DNA of 64,000 bases. Origin: Vicinamibacterales bacterium. Its GTDB lineage: Bacteria; Acidobacteriota; Vicinamibacteria; Vicinamibacterales; UBA2999. The notes below the pieces were generated by a model that was not told the DNA's origin, searched no databases, and saw nothing but the letters and a program-made list of their open reading frames with translations. Below are positions 41,893-51,823 of this stretch, piece by piece. Location: positions 455,633 through 519,632 of the forward strand of contig JBAZYO010000002.1 of the NCBI GenBank assembly GCA_041659285.1. The letters are read 5' to 3'. Numbering within the stretch: the first letter of the stretch is position 1; each line of letters begins with the position of its first letter. The translations under genes were made by a program, and so were the position numbers.

Positions 41893-43800
41893 CTACGGCG
41901 AGTCAGCGGCCGTTCGTCCCAGACCATTGCCCGCGCCCGGTCCGGCGGATTGAGCTCGAAGAAACGCCGCGAGCGTTTCCGCGACCAGGGCCTCCCCCGC
42001 CTCATTGAGGTGAGACTCGTCCGGAAAGTACACGTTCTCGCCAATGGCGGCCCGGGCGGTGAGGGCGGGGGTCAGGTCGAGAAACGGGATGCCGGCCTCG
42101 GCGCACAACCGCTCCATCAGCTGGTTCTGGGCGAAGCGGTTGGCGAGCATCCGGTCGACGTTGACGCTGCGGCCGAAGGTCTCCAGGCTGAAGCCGAACG
42201 CCGATTGCATGGCGTCTTTCGACATCGCCGCTTCCACGAGCGGCAGGTAGGCCTGGCTCTTGAACGGCACGAACATGACGACGAACGTCGCGCCGAACGA
42301 ACGCGACACGGCCTGCATCTCCTTGATGGCGTCACTGGTCAATCGCCAGCCGGGCCTGGCGGCCAGTTCGTCCCGCGAGAAGTTCAGGGTGTTGAGGTAG
42401 GGCGGCATGAAGGCCCACCGCAGCCGCCGGCCCGCCACCGGCAGATCGAACCAGCCGCGGTCGAACGCCGGAGCCGCGGGGTCGGGCGGTTCGATCGGCG
42501 GCACCGGTGCGGGCGCCGCCGCCACCACGGTGCCCTGATGCGCGCCGAGCGAGCGGATTCCGGCACGGAGCGCGCTGACGACGAACCACGTCTCGGCGCG
42601 GCTGATAACGTCCTTGATGCGCCAACCCTGCCGGGCGCGCGTGATCGTGCCGCCCGACCGTTGAAAAGCGTCGAACGCCTCCGCGTCGAAGATGTCGTTG
42701 CCGGCAAAAAACGCGAGTACGACGGTGCGCGGGCGATGGGGCGCGACGACGTCCTTCAGCACCAGCAGTTCCTGTTGCGGTCCGAAGCCGGCCGTGCCGT
42801 AGTTCTGCACCGGCACGCCCAGCGTGTCCTCGAGCCGCGCCGGCCACGAGGCCCCTCCCGCCATGGTCATCGCGTCGGTGAACGAATCGCCCAGCGCGGC
42901 GATGTCGAAGCGATCGCGGACGGCGTCGTTGCGAAAGCCCTCGGCATCGGTGTGAAACGAGAACTTGTGCAGCGAGCCTGGGCGCGACGACGGCGCGATG
43001 AACCCCATCCGCACGATGTCGCCGTCGCGCCATTCGTTCAGCGTGTCAACGCTGGCGCGCAGGCGGCGTCCGTAGCGCGGCGAGTCCACCCAGTGGGGAT
43101 CGCGATTGACCTCGCCGAGATCGTGGCGCTCGGCGACGATGCCGTTCGGCAGGCGATCGCCGAGGGCGCGCAGGACAACCTCGGCGACGAGGAGCGCCAC
43201 TAGGATGCTCACGGTGGCCGCCGCGCCCTTGAGCAGCGTCAGATGGCTCACGCCAAGGAACGATGGCGGGTGTTGTCCCCGGCGGGTCCATGCCAGCCGG
43301 CACAGGATCAGCAGCGCCACCGCCCACACGTACGGCCACAGCGGCAGGTTGCGAACGACCCGCGGGTCCACCCAGGTGAGCGGACCATCGCTCACCAGCT
43401 CGATGGTGCCGGTGCCGGTGGGATACGCGCACGCGATCGCGGCCGGGCCGTCCACGGTGCCCTGGGCGAGCACCTTGCGGGAGCCCCCCTGGCGCCACTC
43501 GATCGCATACGTCGAGCGCGCGGCGGGACGGAGGCCGATGTGGATGGTCGAGTCCTGCCCAACCTCGGTAACAAAGGCCACACGATCCGCCCCGCGGGTC
43601 ACGATGAGCGGGACCACCCGGTCGCCTTCGATGCCAAACTGCTGGGCTGCGGCTGAAGCGCCGGCGGCAGCCCGGTGGTCGAGAAACAGCCGGAATGTGG
43701 GCGAATAGGCCCAGTCTTTTGCGATGAGAAGCAGCACCGCGATGAGCGTCGCGAGCAGCGCGCGCAGAATCCATGATCGGGGGGGCGTCTCTATCCTCAT
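41893..43800 (-). CDS. Membrane-anchored SGNH/GDSL hydrolase
   Basis: 635 residues. An N-terminal membrane helix (LRALLATLIAVLLLIA) and a second helix pair (about 165-230) flank a periplasmic domain; the SGNH hydrolase is C-terminal. Block I has ALGDSFTDA with the nucleophile Ser; block III GND in FFAGNDIFD; block V DESHLNEAG with Asp and His. Such proteins often acetylate or deacetylate exopolysaccharide. The start ATG at 43800 gives a clean membrane leader. Confidence 0.75.
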   Translation of the reverse strand: MRIETPPRSWILRALLATLIAVLLLIAKDWAYSPTFRLFLDHRAAAGASAAAQQFGIEGDRVVPLIVTRGADRVAFVTEVGQDSTIHIGLRPAARSTYAIEWRQGGSRKVLAQGTVDGPAAIACAYPTGTGTIELVSDGPLTWVDPRVVRNLPLWPYVWAVALLILCRLAWTRRGQHPPSFLGVSHLTLLKGAAATVSILVALLVAEVVLRALGDRLPNGIVAERHDLGEVNRDPHWVDSPRYGRRLRASVDTLNEWRDGDIVRMGFIAPSSRPGSLHKFSFHTDAEGFRNDAVRDRFDIAALGDSFTDAMTMAGGASWPARLEDTLGVPVQNYGTAGFGPQQELLVLKDVVAPHRPRTVVLAFFAGNDIFDAEAFDAFQRSGGTITRARQGWRIKDVISRAETWFVVSALRAGIRSLGAHQGTVVAAAPAPVPPIEPPDPAAPAFDRGWFDLPVAGRRLRWAFMPPYLNTLNFSRDELAARPGWRLTSDAIKEMQAVSRSFGATFVVMFVPFKSQAYLPLVEAAMSKDAMQSAFGFSLETFGRSVNVDRMLANRFAQNQLMERLCAEAGIPFLDLTPALTARAAIGENVYFPDESHLNEAGEALVAETLAAFLRAQSAGPGAGNGLGRTAADSP

Positions 43801-43944
43801 CGATGGATGACCGCCATTGCAGGAGTTGTTCCACATGAAACCAAGGCAGACGACATCGCTCGACCGAGCCCGGGACGCTGGTGGTCAGGAGCGGCGTCGA
43901 GGAGCGCGACTGGCGCCTGGCGGTGTCGAAGACACGACGGCGCG

Positions 43945-46134
43945 CTACGTAAACGCCGCGGCGCGCCGCAACAGATCCTCCAGGCCCGGTTCCTGCTGGT
44001 TGCGCGGCTTGCCCGGGTGGATGACGGAGACCTGGCAGCTCTCCGCGGCTTCGATGAGCTGCGCGTAGGTGCCGGCGGTGACGTCGGCGATGTACGCCTG
44101 CTTGTTGTGGTCGTAGGCGAACATCTTGCTGTTAATGGTCGTGCACTCGTTGCAGGTGGAGCAGCGCACCGTCTCGATGTAGGCCTCGTCCGGCGATCGG
44201 CCCGGTTCCTGCACCGCCGGCGCGGTCACCACCACCGGACCAGCCGCGGCCGGCACCGCCGCCGGCGCGGCCGGCACCGCCGCCTCCTGCTGCGCGCGCT
44301 CTTCCCACGCCCTGCGCTCGCGCGCGAGCAGCGCCTCCGCGTGCGAGTTGTGAATCCCGCCGAGCTCCTGCAGGCTGTGCCACATCTCGCGGCAACGGCG
44401 CGCTTCCCTGATCAACCGTTCGTCGACGATCACCTTGTGCAGCGTGTTGTCGCCATCGACCATCAACAGGCTGGGGACGGTGTCGGGCAACCCCTTGCGC
44501 TCGCGCGAGAGCGACTCGTCCACTGGGACCAGGTGGCCGTTCCACTGCGCCCGCGGCACCCCCGCCAGGTGCCGGGCGTAGCGACGGTCGCTGGCGACGA
44601 AATCGACCACCGTGAAGGCCAGATCCTCCGACACCCGCTGGTGCTGTTCGTCCTCGTAGGCGAAGCGCTGGATCGGCCAATCGAGATCCCGCTGCGGGTT
44701 GGCTTCGAGACAGAAGCGCGCCGCCCAATTGGTGCCCGCCGACGGGTCGTAGACAAACGCCGGGAACGCGCGCGATTCCATCGCCGCCGCCGCCACCAGG
44801 TACGGCGGCTGGCCGGACGCCGCTCCGCTCGCGCCGGAAAAGACGCTGAACAGCGCGGGCCCGCGGCATTGGAGCCCGCGCAGCAGGTGCTCGCGGAACT
44901 GGAACAGGTTCGAGCTGGTCGACTGCAGCACGTAGACGTCGTTGAGGCCCATCGCCATGCTGGCGAGCTGCCGATTGCGCATGCCGGCGGTCAGGGCGCC
45001 TTGCCCGTCCGGCGACTCCTCGAGAATGTCGTCGATCTGCAGCAGGACCTTGATCGGCACACCGGAGGAGAGTATCTCCATGAGGCGCGCGTGTTCGGCC
45101 GCCGGCAGCCGGCCGGCGTTGAGGCACACCAGGTAGTCCGGGAACCCGGCCAGGTCTTGCGGATCGAGCCCGTTCGCGCCGAACTCGTCGAACAGCGCGT
45201 CGTGCCTGGACTCCCGGTATTGTCCGTCGATCTCGAGCTCGGCGATGGCGATCGCCTTGGCGAGGGCGATCACGGCCGGCATCCGCTTGCGGTAGGCGTC
45301 GAGCGCCTCGCTGCAGCTGCCGAACACAAACGAGTAGGGCTCGCCATCCGGATCCAGGCCGGCGCCGGACTCGGGCAGGAACGCCCGCGACGTCAGCACC
45401 GCGAGCTGGTGGTAGATCCGCTTGCGGCGCCCTTCCGGAAACCCGTCGCCCGCTCCCGCGCTGCCCAGCACGCGGGACATCGCGTTGAAGTCGAAGGCAT
45501 CGCTGAACCCGGTGCCGACCGAGGCCTCCAGGTGCGACGCATCGCGGCGCGCGGTCGATCGCTCGAAGTCGGCCTTGAGGATGTCCGACAGCTTGAGCAC
45601 GAGCCGATCGAGTTTCTGGTGGAAGGCCGTGGCCCTGTGCGCCTGCACCGCGCTGAAGGCATGACGCAGCAGGCGCGCCGGCAGGGCCGCGTCGCAATCG
45701 GCGACCTCGCCGTCAACCGCGATCGCGGCGCGGAGGCGCCGGAGGCTGTCACCGAGAGATGGCTCAGCATCCCGTTCCAGCCAGCTTGTGGCCCCGTCCC
45801 ACAGCGACGACAGTGGGCCCGTCGCGCCACTCGAAACAAGCGCCCGCAGGTCCCGTTCGATCCGCAGGCCGTGCTGGCGGATGCGATCGCCGTGAATGCC
45901 CTCCGCCGTGGCGGCGAGCGCCTCGTCCATGAGGCCGGAGAGCGACTGCACGAACGGACCATCCGGACGATTGGCGACGAGCACCAACGGGAAGTCGTAG
46001 CGCAGCTCGGCGAGCTCGCGGTACCCGGCAAACAGCGCCGGGCGCAGGTCGAGCCCCTCGACCGAGTCCAGGTGCTCACTCGAACGGCTGCCGGTCAGAA
46101 AAAACGCGAGGTGCGAATGAGTCGCCGCTTCCAT
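43945..46134 (-). CDS. 729-residue protein of unknown function with ferredoxin-like C-terminus, in a KOR operon
   Basis: 729 residues, cytoplasmic. The first 590 residues lack any recognised domain; they are mixed alpha/beta with stretches such as YSFVFGSCSEALDAYRKRM and LQSTSSNLFQFREHLLRGL. An alanine/proline linker leads to about 655-725, a single-cluster ferredoxin-like segment with CSTCNEC and a later Cys in ESCQVSVIHPG (four cysteines). It follows korB after 2 nt, so it belongs to the same operon. Inference: it delivers or accepts electrons from the KOR core, replacing the missing delta subunit. Large N-domain function is open. Confidence 0.65.
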   Translation of the reverse strand: MEAATHSHLAFFLTGSRSSEHLDSVEGLDLRPALFAGYRELAELRYDFPLVLVANRPDGPFVQSLSGLMDEALAATAEGIHGDRIRQHGLRIERDLRALVSSGATGPLSSLWDGATSWLERDAEPSLGDSLRRLRAAIAVDGEVADCDAALPARLLRHAFSAVQAHRATAFHQKLDRLVLKLSDILKADFERSTARRDASHLEASVGTGFSDAFDFNAMSRVLGSAGAGDGFPEGRRKRIYHQLAVLTSRAFLPESGAGLDPDGEPYSFVFGSCSEALDAYRKRMPAVIALAKAIAIAELEIDGQYRESRHDALFDEFGANGLDPQDLAGFPDYLVCLNAGRLPAAEHARLMEILSSGVPIKVLLQIDDILEESPDGQGALTAGMRNRQLASMAMGLNDVYVLQSTSSNLFQFREHLLRGLQCRGPALFSVFSGASGAASGQPPYLVAAAAMESRAFPAFVYDPSAGTNWAARFCLEANPQRDLDWPIQRFAYEDEQHQRVSEDLAFTVVDFVASDRRYARHLAGVPRAQWNGHLVPVDESLSRERKGLPDTVPSLLMVDGDNTLHKVIVDERLIREARRCREMWHSLQELGGIHNSHAEALLARERRAWEERAQQEAAVPAAPAAVPAAAGPVVVTAPAVQEPGRSPDEAYIETVRCSTCNECTTINSKMFAYDHNKQAYIADVTAGTYAQLIEAAESCQVSVIHPGKPRNQQEPGLEDLLRRAAAFT

Positions 46135-46136
46135 GG

Positions 46137-47120
46137 CTACACCAGTACGTCTGCTTCCCGTGGCCACACGGTGTGCTTGTCCAGTTCCGCGTTCAGCCCC
46201 GCCCTGGCCACGTCGGCCGTCCGCAGTTTGTCTGAGCGCAGCAGGTCCTCGTAGCACGGCACTTCCGGATTGCGGTACAGGATCCCAACCGGGACCATGT
46301 CATGGCTTGAGGCGATCTCGCGCGCCCGGTTGATGTCGGACGGGTCGTGTTCCAACTGGTTCTGGTAGACCTTGGCCAGGCCCGCGCGCAGTGGCAGGCC
46401 GTTGGCGTGATGAAGCAACTGCACCCGGTTGGGATCGTGCAGCCACGGTTCGAGGGTCTTCGGCATCCACTCCGGGCAGCGCTGGATGATGCGCACGAAC
46501 GACAGGCCCTTGTGGTGATAGGCCGCGGTCACGATGTCGAACAGCACCTCCGGCACCCAGTCCACCGCCTGCGCCACGAACGACACATTCTGCACGCCGA
46601 GCGTGACCGTCAGGGGATTCAACGCCTCCAGGTAGCTGCCGCGCGGAGTGGTGTTGGTCTTGGTGCCGATCGGCGAGGTGGGCGACGCCTGTTTCTTGGT
46701 GAGGCCGTAGACCTGGTTGTCGTGCAGGAACACCGTGAGGTTCATGTTGTAGCGGATGGCATGGATCCAGTGCGCGGCGCCGATGCTGCAGCAGTCGCCG
46801 TCGCCGGTGTTGACGAACACGGTCAGGTCGGGCCGCGCCATCTTCACGCCCTCGGCGATCGGCAGCGCGCGGCCGTGAATGCCGTGGAAGCCGTAGGTCT
46901 TCATGTAATGCGGCAGGCGGCTCGAGCAGCCGATCCCGGACACGAACACGGTCTTCTCCGGCCGCAACCCCTCGTCCCGGCATAACCGCTGCACGGCGGC
47001 CAGTATGGCGTTGTCGCCGCAGCCGGTGCACCAGCGCGGCACCCCGCTCTGGTAGTCCTCGAGCTCATGGCGCTCGTCGCACATCTGCAGCAGGCATTCG
47101 GTCGCGGACATCGTGCTCAT
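46137..47120 (-). CDS. korB: 2-oxoacid:ferredoxin oxidoreductase, beta subunit
   Basis: 327 residues. TPP-binding and cluster-binding subunit: CTGCGDNAILAAVQ at about 31-44, GIGCSSRLPHY, and the TPP pocket NTGDGDCCSIGAAHWIHAIRYN with a DNQVYGLTKKQ segment. Oxidises 2-oxoglutarate or a related keto acid to acyl-CoA while reducing ferredoxin; the exact acid is not provable. Starts inside the korA stop (ATGA), a coupled pair. Confidence 0.92.
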   Translation of the reverse strand: MSTMSATECLLQMCDERHELEDYQSGVPRWCTGCGDNAILAAVQRLCRDEGLRPEKTVFVSGIGCSSRLPHYMKTYGFHGIHGRALPIAEGVKMARPDLTVFVNTGDGDCCSIGAAHWIHAIRYNMNLTVFLHDNQVYGLTKKQASPTSPIGTKTNTTPRGSYLEALNPLTVTLGVQNVSFVAQAVDWVPEVLFDIVTAAYHHKGLSFVRIIQRCPEWMPKTLEPWLHDPNRVQLLHHANGLPLRAGLAKVYQNQLEHDPSDINRAREIASSHDMVPVGILYRNPEVPCYEDLLRSDKLRTADVARAGLNAELDKHTVWPREADVLV

Positions 47121-48982
47121 GGCGTGGCCACCTTTCCCGGCACCCGTGCCAGCTTCTCGCTGGCGGCCCGGCGGATCGTGCTGGGCCGGATCGGCTGGCC
47201 CCTGACTTCACTGAAGCAATCCACGTCCACCAGGTAGCGCGCGCGCAGCAGCATGGCCAGCGCCGAATAGCGGCGGTTGCTGTCGTCGATGATCGCGTCC
47301 CCCGGGCGGTCGCTCCAGTTGCTTTCGATCGTCATGACCTGGTCGAAGCCCTGCATGATCTCCTTGATCCCCGGTGGCAGGGGCTGCAGGAACCGCAGGT
47401 GCATGGACGACACCTTGTGTCCCTCGGCGCGCAGCGACCCGACCGCCTCCTCGATGGCGCCCCTGGTGCTGCCCCAGCCGATCACCAACAGGTCGCCGGT
47501 CGCCTCGCCGACGACCGGCGGCGGCGCCAGCGTCTTCTGCAGCGCCGCCAACTTCAGGCTGCGGGCCCGCAGCGCCTGCTCGTTGCTGTCGGCGTCGTAG
47601 GCGACGTGGCTGTCGCGGTCGTGCGCCAGGCCGGTCAGCGTGTGCATGCCACCGGGCTGCCCCGGGATGAACCGGCGGGCGAGGCCGGTGGTGTCGTCCC
47701 AGTCGTAGGGCCTGGCCCCCTCGGGCACCGGGCTCTGGTCCACGGGCGGCGCCATCCAGCTGTCGCTGAACACCGGCCGCGGGAACGGCTGCTGCGAGGT
47801 GGCCAGGGTGGCGTCCGACAGCACGACGACCACCATGTTGAAGGTCTCGGCGATCCGGCGCGCGGTGATGATGGAGTAGAAACAGTCCTCGATGGTGGCC
47901 GGCGCCATCACCACCTTCGGCGCGTCGCCATGGCTGCCGAAGATCGCCGTCAGCAGATCGCCCTGCTCGGTCTTGGTCGGCTGCCCGGTGCTGGGTCCGC
48001 CGCGCTGGACGTTCACCACCACCAGCGGGATCTCCCCCATCACGGCCAGCCCGATGCCCTCCTGTTTGAGCGAAAACCCCGGGCCCGACGTGATGGTGAC
48101 CGCACATTTGCCGGCATAGGACGCGCCGATGGCGAAGGCACAGGCCGCAATCTCGTCTTCCGCCTGGTGCACGATGCCGCCGACCTTCTCGAAGACCTCC
48201 GACAGGTAGTGCGAGACCGAGGTGGCGGGCGTGATCGGGTACATCGCGCAGATCTCCATTCCCGAGGCGAGCACACCCAGCGCCAGCGCCGTGTTGCCGT
48301 TGACCACGATCTGCGGCTCGGTCGACCGGACCGCGGGAATGTCGTAGCTGAACTCGAGATTGGCGCCCGCCCACCGATGACCCGCTTCGAGCAAGGCGAT
48401 GTTGGCATCGATGACGCGCTGGTCCTTCTTGCCGAACATCTGCACGACCTGCTCACCGGCGAGTTTCAGATCCAGGCTGTAGATCCGGCACAGCATGCCC
48501 AGCGCGAACATGTTCTTGCCGCGCCGCGCATCCGCGACCAGCGTGCGGCACTCCTGCTCCATCGGAATTTCGCGCACCCGGTAGCCCGCGGCCACGAGCC
48601 GGTCGTGAGTTTCGACGTAGGCCGCGGCGACCTTCGGGTCGGCGTGGTGGCGCCACATGTCCTCGAGCAGGATGATGCAGTCGGGTTTGAGCTCCCTCGC
48701 TCGCACCCGCCCGAGCAGGACCTGCTCGTTGAAGGCGACGACCAGGTCGGTCTCGTCGCCGCCGTTGGTCACCGGCCCCGCGCCGATGCGGATGCGGACG
48801 CCGCTGGCGCCGGCCACGCTGCGCGCCGGCGGCCGGATCTCGGCCGGGATGATCTCCGTGGTCCAGACGCCGTTGCCCATCTGCGCCGCGATCGCGCCCA
48901 GCGACTGGCCGCACTTCTGCGCGCCCTCACCGGAATCGCTGATGATCTCGACAATGTGCTCTGTCAGCGTGATCGCCGCCAC
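47117..48982 (-). CDS. korA: 2-oxoacid:ferredoxin oxidoreductase, fused gamma-alpha subunit
   Basis: 621 residues, the gamma-alpha fusion typical of KorA. Residues 1-190 are the gamma domain (GEGAQKCGQSLGAIAAQMG; VNGNTALALGV follows the junction). The alpha domain has MYPITPATSVSHYL, HQAEDEIAACAFAIGASYAG and TITSGPGFSLKQEGIGLAVMGEIPLVVVNVQRGGPSTGQPTKTEQGDL-type TPP/CoA contacts (quoted in parts). Follows the flavoprotein genes after a 25-nt gap. Confidence 0.93.
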   Translation of the reverse strand: MAAITLTEHIVEIISDSGEGAQKCGQSLGAIAAQMGNGVWTTEIIPAEIRPPARSVAGASGVRIRIGAGPVTNGGDETDLVVAFNEQVLLGRVRARELKPDCIILLEDMWRHHADPKVAAAYVETHDRLVAAGYRVREIPMEQECRTLVADARRGKNMFALGMLCRIYSLDLKLAGEQVVQMFGKKDQRVIDANIALLEAGHRWAGANLEFSYDIPAVRSTEPQIVVNGNTALALGVLASGMEICAMYPITPATSVSHYLSEVFEKVGGIVHQAEDEIAACAFAIGASYAGKCAVTITSGPGFSLKQEGIGLAVMGEIPLVVVNVQRGGPSTGQPTKTEQGDLLTAIFGSHGDAPKVVMAPATIEDCFYSIITARRIAETFNMVVVVLSDATLATSQQPFPRPVFSDSWMAPPVDQSPVPEGARPYDWDDTTGLARRFIPGQPGGMHTLTGLAHDRDSHVAYDADSNEQALRARSLKLAALQKTLAPPPVVGEATGDLLVIGWGSTRGAIEEAVGSLRAEGHKVSSMHLRFLQPLPPGIKEIMQGFDQVMTIESNWSDRPGDAIIDDSNRRYSALAMLLRARYLVDVDCFSEVRGQPIRPSTIRRAASEKLARVPGKVATP

Positions 48983-49007
48983 TTCTCACCTCACGACTCT
49001 GAACTTC

Positions 49008-50510
49008 TCACCGCACCACGACGCGCGCGAAATTACGTTCCCGCGTGTCGATGCCGAATAACGTGACGGCCTCGCCCCGGTCCTGGTCCCGATAGGGGCG
49101 CCCGGGATCGCGGATGCCGAGGTAGGCCTTCATGCTGCGCGCCGCCAGGCGGCCCGCGCCCATGGCTTCGATCACGGTCGCCGCGCCGGTGACGATGTCG
49201 CCGCCGGCGAACACTCCGGCTACCGATGTCGCGAGGGTCCCGTCGGTGGCAATATAGCCTCGCGGGTCGAGCGCCAGCGAGGATGTCTGGCCCATGATCG
49301 GATTGGCATTGGTGCCGATCGCGTAGACAATCAGGTCGGCTTCGAAGTCGAACTCGCTGCCGGCCACCGGAACCGGACGGCGCCGGCCCGACTGGTCGGG
49401 CTCGCCAAGTTCCATGCGCACGCAGCGCATGCCGCGCACGTTGCCGCTGCCGTCGTCCAGGATCGACACCGGGCTCGTCAGCCAGTGGAACTCGATCCCT
49501 TCCTGTTCGGCATGATGCAGTTCCTCCGCCCGGGCCGGCGCCTCCGCCCGCGAGCGGCGGTAGATGCAGTGCACCTCCTTCGCGCCCAGCCGGAGGGCCA
49601 CCCGCATGGCGTCCATCGCGGTGTTGCCCGCGCCGACCACGGCGACCCGGTGCCCAATCGGCATGGGCGTGTCGAAGCTGGAGTCGCGGGCGCGCATCAG
49701 GTTGCAGCGCGTCAGCAGCTCGTTGGCCGAGAGCACGCCGTTCAGCGAATCCCCCGGGATCCCGAGCATCGTCGGATAGCCGGCGCCGACGCCGACGAAC
49801 ACCGCGTGGAAACCCATCTCATCGATCATCTGCTCGATGGTGAACAGGCGCCCGACCAGCGTGTTGCATTCGAAGGTGACCCCGAGCTTCTTCAGGTTTT
49901 CGATCTCGGCGTCGATCACCGCGTTGGGGAGCCGGAAGTCCGGAATGCCGTACTTCAGCACGCCGCCCGCTTCATGGAAGGCTTCGTAGACGGTGACCTC
50001 GCACCCGGCCTTGGCCATGTCCGCCGCGCACGCCATGCCCGCCGGCCCCGATCCGACGATGCCGACCTTGAACCGGCCCGGCTCGATGTGTGGAATGTTG
50101 ACCCAGCCTTCCTTGATCGCGGTGTCGCCGACGAACCGCTCGAGCCGGCCGATGGCGACCGCCTCCAGCGATGCGCCCACCGTGCACGAGCCTTCGCACT
50201 GGCTCTCCTGCGGACAGACGCGGCCGCAAACCGACGGCAGCAGGTTGGTGGCGGTGATGACATCGTAGGCGCCGCGCAGGTTGCGTTCGCCGATCTGCTT
50301 GATGAACGCGGGGATGTTGATGCCGACCGGGCAGCCGGCGATGCAGGGCTCGTCCGGGCAGTGCAGGCAACGCTCCGATTCGCGGAACGCCTCGTCGAGG
50401 GTGTAGCCACAGGCCACTTCCTCGAAGTTCCTCGCCCGGGCCTTTGGATCCTGCTCGCGCATCGGCGTGCGCGCCTGTGGAATGCTGCGAATCGTCCGTT
50501 TCGTCGCCAT
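49008..50510 (-). CDS. NfnB/GltD-like NAD(P)-dependent flavoprotein with N-terminal iron-sulfur domain
   Basis: 500 residues. An N-terminal cysteine cluster (CLHCPDEPCIAGCPVGINIP, then CGRVCPQESQCEGSC) ligates [4Fe-4S] clusters. FAD-binding KVGIVGSGPAGM and NAD(P)-binding VAVVGAGNTAMD motifs follow, then a C-terminal GVFAGGDIVTGAATV. This is the layout of GltD and of the NfnB/SudA subunit. With the next gene upstream it resembles the NfnAB electron-bifurcating or SudAB complex. Stop-start gap of 11 nt from the upstream gene. Confidence 0.88.
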   Translation of the reverse strand: MATKRTIRSIPQARTPMREQDPKARARNFEEVACGYTLDEAFRESERCLHCPDEPCIAGCPVGINIPAFIKQIGERNLRGAYDVITATNLLPSVCGRVCPQESQCEGSCTVGASLEAVAIGRLERFVGDTAIKEGWVNIPHIEPGRFKVGIVGSGPAGMACAADMAKAGCEVTVYEAFHEAGGVLKYGIPDFRLPNAVIDAEIENLKKLGVTFECNTLVGRLFTIEQMIDEMGFHAVFVGVGAGYPTMLGIPGDSLNGVLSANELLTRCNLMRARDSSFDTPMPIGHRVAVVGAGNTAMDAMRVALRLGAKEVHCIYRRSRAEAPARAEELHHAEQEGIEFHWLTSPVSILDDGSGNVRGMRCVRMELGEPDQSGRRRPVPVAGSEFDFEADLIVYAIGTNANPIMGQTSSLALDPRGYIATDGTLATSVAGVFAGGDIVTGAATVIEAMGAGRLAARSMKAYLGIRDPGRPYRDQDRGEAVTLFGIDTRERNFARVVVR

Positions 50511-50521
50511 CCGGCTCCCCG

Positions 50522-51463
50522 CTATCCGCCCAGTGCGTCGTTGTCTGGCAGTTCGAGCAGATCGCTCTGCTCGGCGCTGCCGCGGGCCAGCGCGTCGAGG
50601 GCGCTCGGACCGACCTGCCTGGTCATGCGGCAGCTCTCGGACCAACGCTCCTGCGCGGCCTGCTCCACCGTCGTGTAGCGCCGCAGCCGGACCATCAAGT
50701 CGTCGAAATCGACCTGGTGGCCGTCGAAGTCCGGGCCGTCGACACACGCGAACTTCACCTGCCCGCCGACCTTGACCCGGCACCCGCCGCACATCCCGGT
50801 CCCGTCCACCATGATCGGGTTGACGCTGACGATGGTCTTGATCTGGCGCGCGCGGGTCGCATCGGCGCACGCCTTCATCATCACGGGCGGGCCGATGGCG
50901 ACGACTTCGTCGATGTCGGCGTGGCGCTCGAGCGCCACCTTGATGCCGTCGGTGATCAGGCCCTTGATCCCCGCCGAGCCGTCGTTCGTGCACAGGATGA
51001 GTTCATCGCAACACGCGGCGAACTTGTCCTTCCAGAATACGAGGCTTTTGGTGCGGAACCCGAGGACCGCAATCACGTACGCGCCGCTGTCCTTGAAGCC
51101 CCGCGCCTGCGGAAAGATCGGTGCGACGCCCAGGCCGCCGCCCACGCACACCACCTTTTTCGCCTTGGTGGTCGGGCTGGGAATGCCCATCGGGCCGACC
51201 ATCGCGTGGAGGGACGTCCCCACCCGGCATTCCTGCTGCATTTGCCTGGTGGTCTTACCGACGGCTTGAATGACCAGAGTGACGGTGCCCGCGGCGCGGT
51301 CAAAATCCGCAATGGTGAGCGGGATCCGCTCGCCGTGGGCGTTGAGCATGACGATGACGAACTGCCCGGGCCTGGCCGCCTTGGCCATCAGGGGATGGCG
51401 TACTTCAAGGAGGTAAGTGACGTCGGAGAAGTCCTCGCGTGCCACGATCTCGAAGTTGGCCAT
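50522..51463 (-). CDS. NfnA-like ferredoxin-NAD(P)+ reductase subunit (FAD/[2Fe-2S])
   Basis: 313 residues. FNR-type FAD-binding barrel (YLLEVRHPLMAKAARPGQFVIVM, IPLTIADFD), NAD(P)-binding VVCVGGGLGVAPIFP, and the C-terminal [2Fe-2S] loop DGTGMCGGCRVKVGG with CVDGPDFDGH. The arrangement matches DHOdehase-K/NfnA-like subunits. First gene of the five-gene operon. ATG at 51463 is chosen over an earlier in-frame ATG because GAGGCGGG precedes it and the domain begins here. Confidence 0.88.
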   Translation of the reverse strand: MANFEIVAREDFSDVTYLLEVRHPLMAKAARPGQFVIVMLNAHGERIPLTIADFDRAAGTVTLVIQAVGKTTRQMQQECRVGTSLHAMVGPMGIPSPTTKAKKVVCVGGGLGVAPIFPQARGFKDSGAYVIAVLGFRTKSLVFWKDKFAACCDELILCTNDGSAGIKGLITDGIKVALERHADIDEVVAIGPPVMMKACADATRARQIKTIVSVNPIMVDGTGMCGGCRVKVGGQVKFACVDGPDFDGHQVDFDDLMVRLRRYTTVEQAAQERWSESCRMTRQVGPSALDALARGSAEQSDLLELPDNDALGG

Positions 51464-51518
51464 GGGACCCGCCTCTGCCTCCAGCATACGCCTGTGGGCG
51501 ATGGCGTGTCATGGCGTG

Positions 51519-51812
51519 TCACAGATGAAGGGCCTTGACTCTGGGTCGCCGACCGCGCGCGCGCAGCGCATGCCAGAGATCCCACTTCGCTTGCAGCGTC
51601 AGCCAGATCTGCGCGTCCCAGCGCGTCAAGCCCTCCAGGAGCAGCGCGGTGTCGGCGCTGCCCCCCCGGCGCCCCTTGATGATCGAGTTGAGACGCTGGA
51701 ACGGAATATTCATCCGGCGGGCAGCCTCGACCTGCGACACGTCGAGCGGCTCGAGGAACTCCTTGAGCAGCATTTCGCCGGGATGGGTGGGTGGACGATG
51801 GGTCGGCAGCAT
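51519..51812 (-). CDS. higA: HigA-type antitoxin
   Basis: 97 residues. An HTH XRE fold: HPGEMLLKEFLEPL, then VSQVEAARRMNIPFQRLNSIIKGRR. The start ATG at 51812 has a GAGGAG site. It follows the toxin gene by 11 nt, the classic toxin-first order of higBA. It binds and neutralises the toxin and represses the operon. Confidence 0.9.
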   Translation of the reverse strand: MLPTHRPPTHPGEMLLKEFLEPLDVSQVEAARRMNIPFQRLNSIIKGRRGGSADTALLLEGLTRWDAQIWLTLQAKWDLWHALRARGRRPRVKALHL

Positions 51813-51823
51813 CGCAATACTCC

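Noticed and set aside
43817..44068. Plus-strand reading frame in the gap before the SGNH hydrolase
   Set aside because: It overlaps the 3' end of the 729-residue gene, is Arg/Pro-rich and has no family features.
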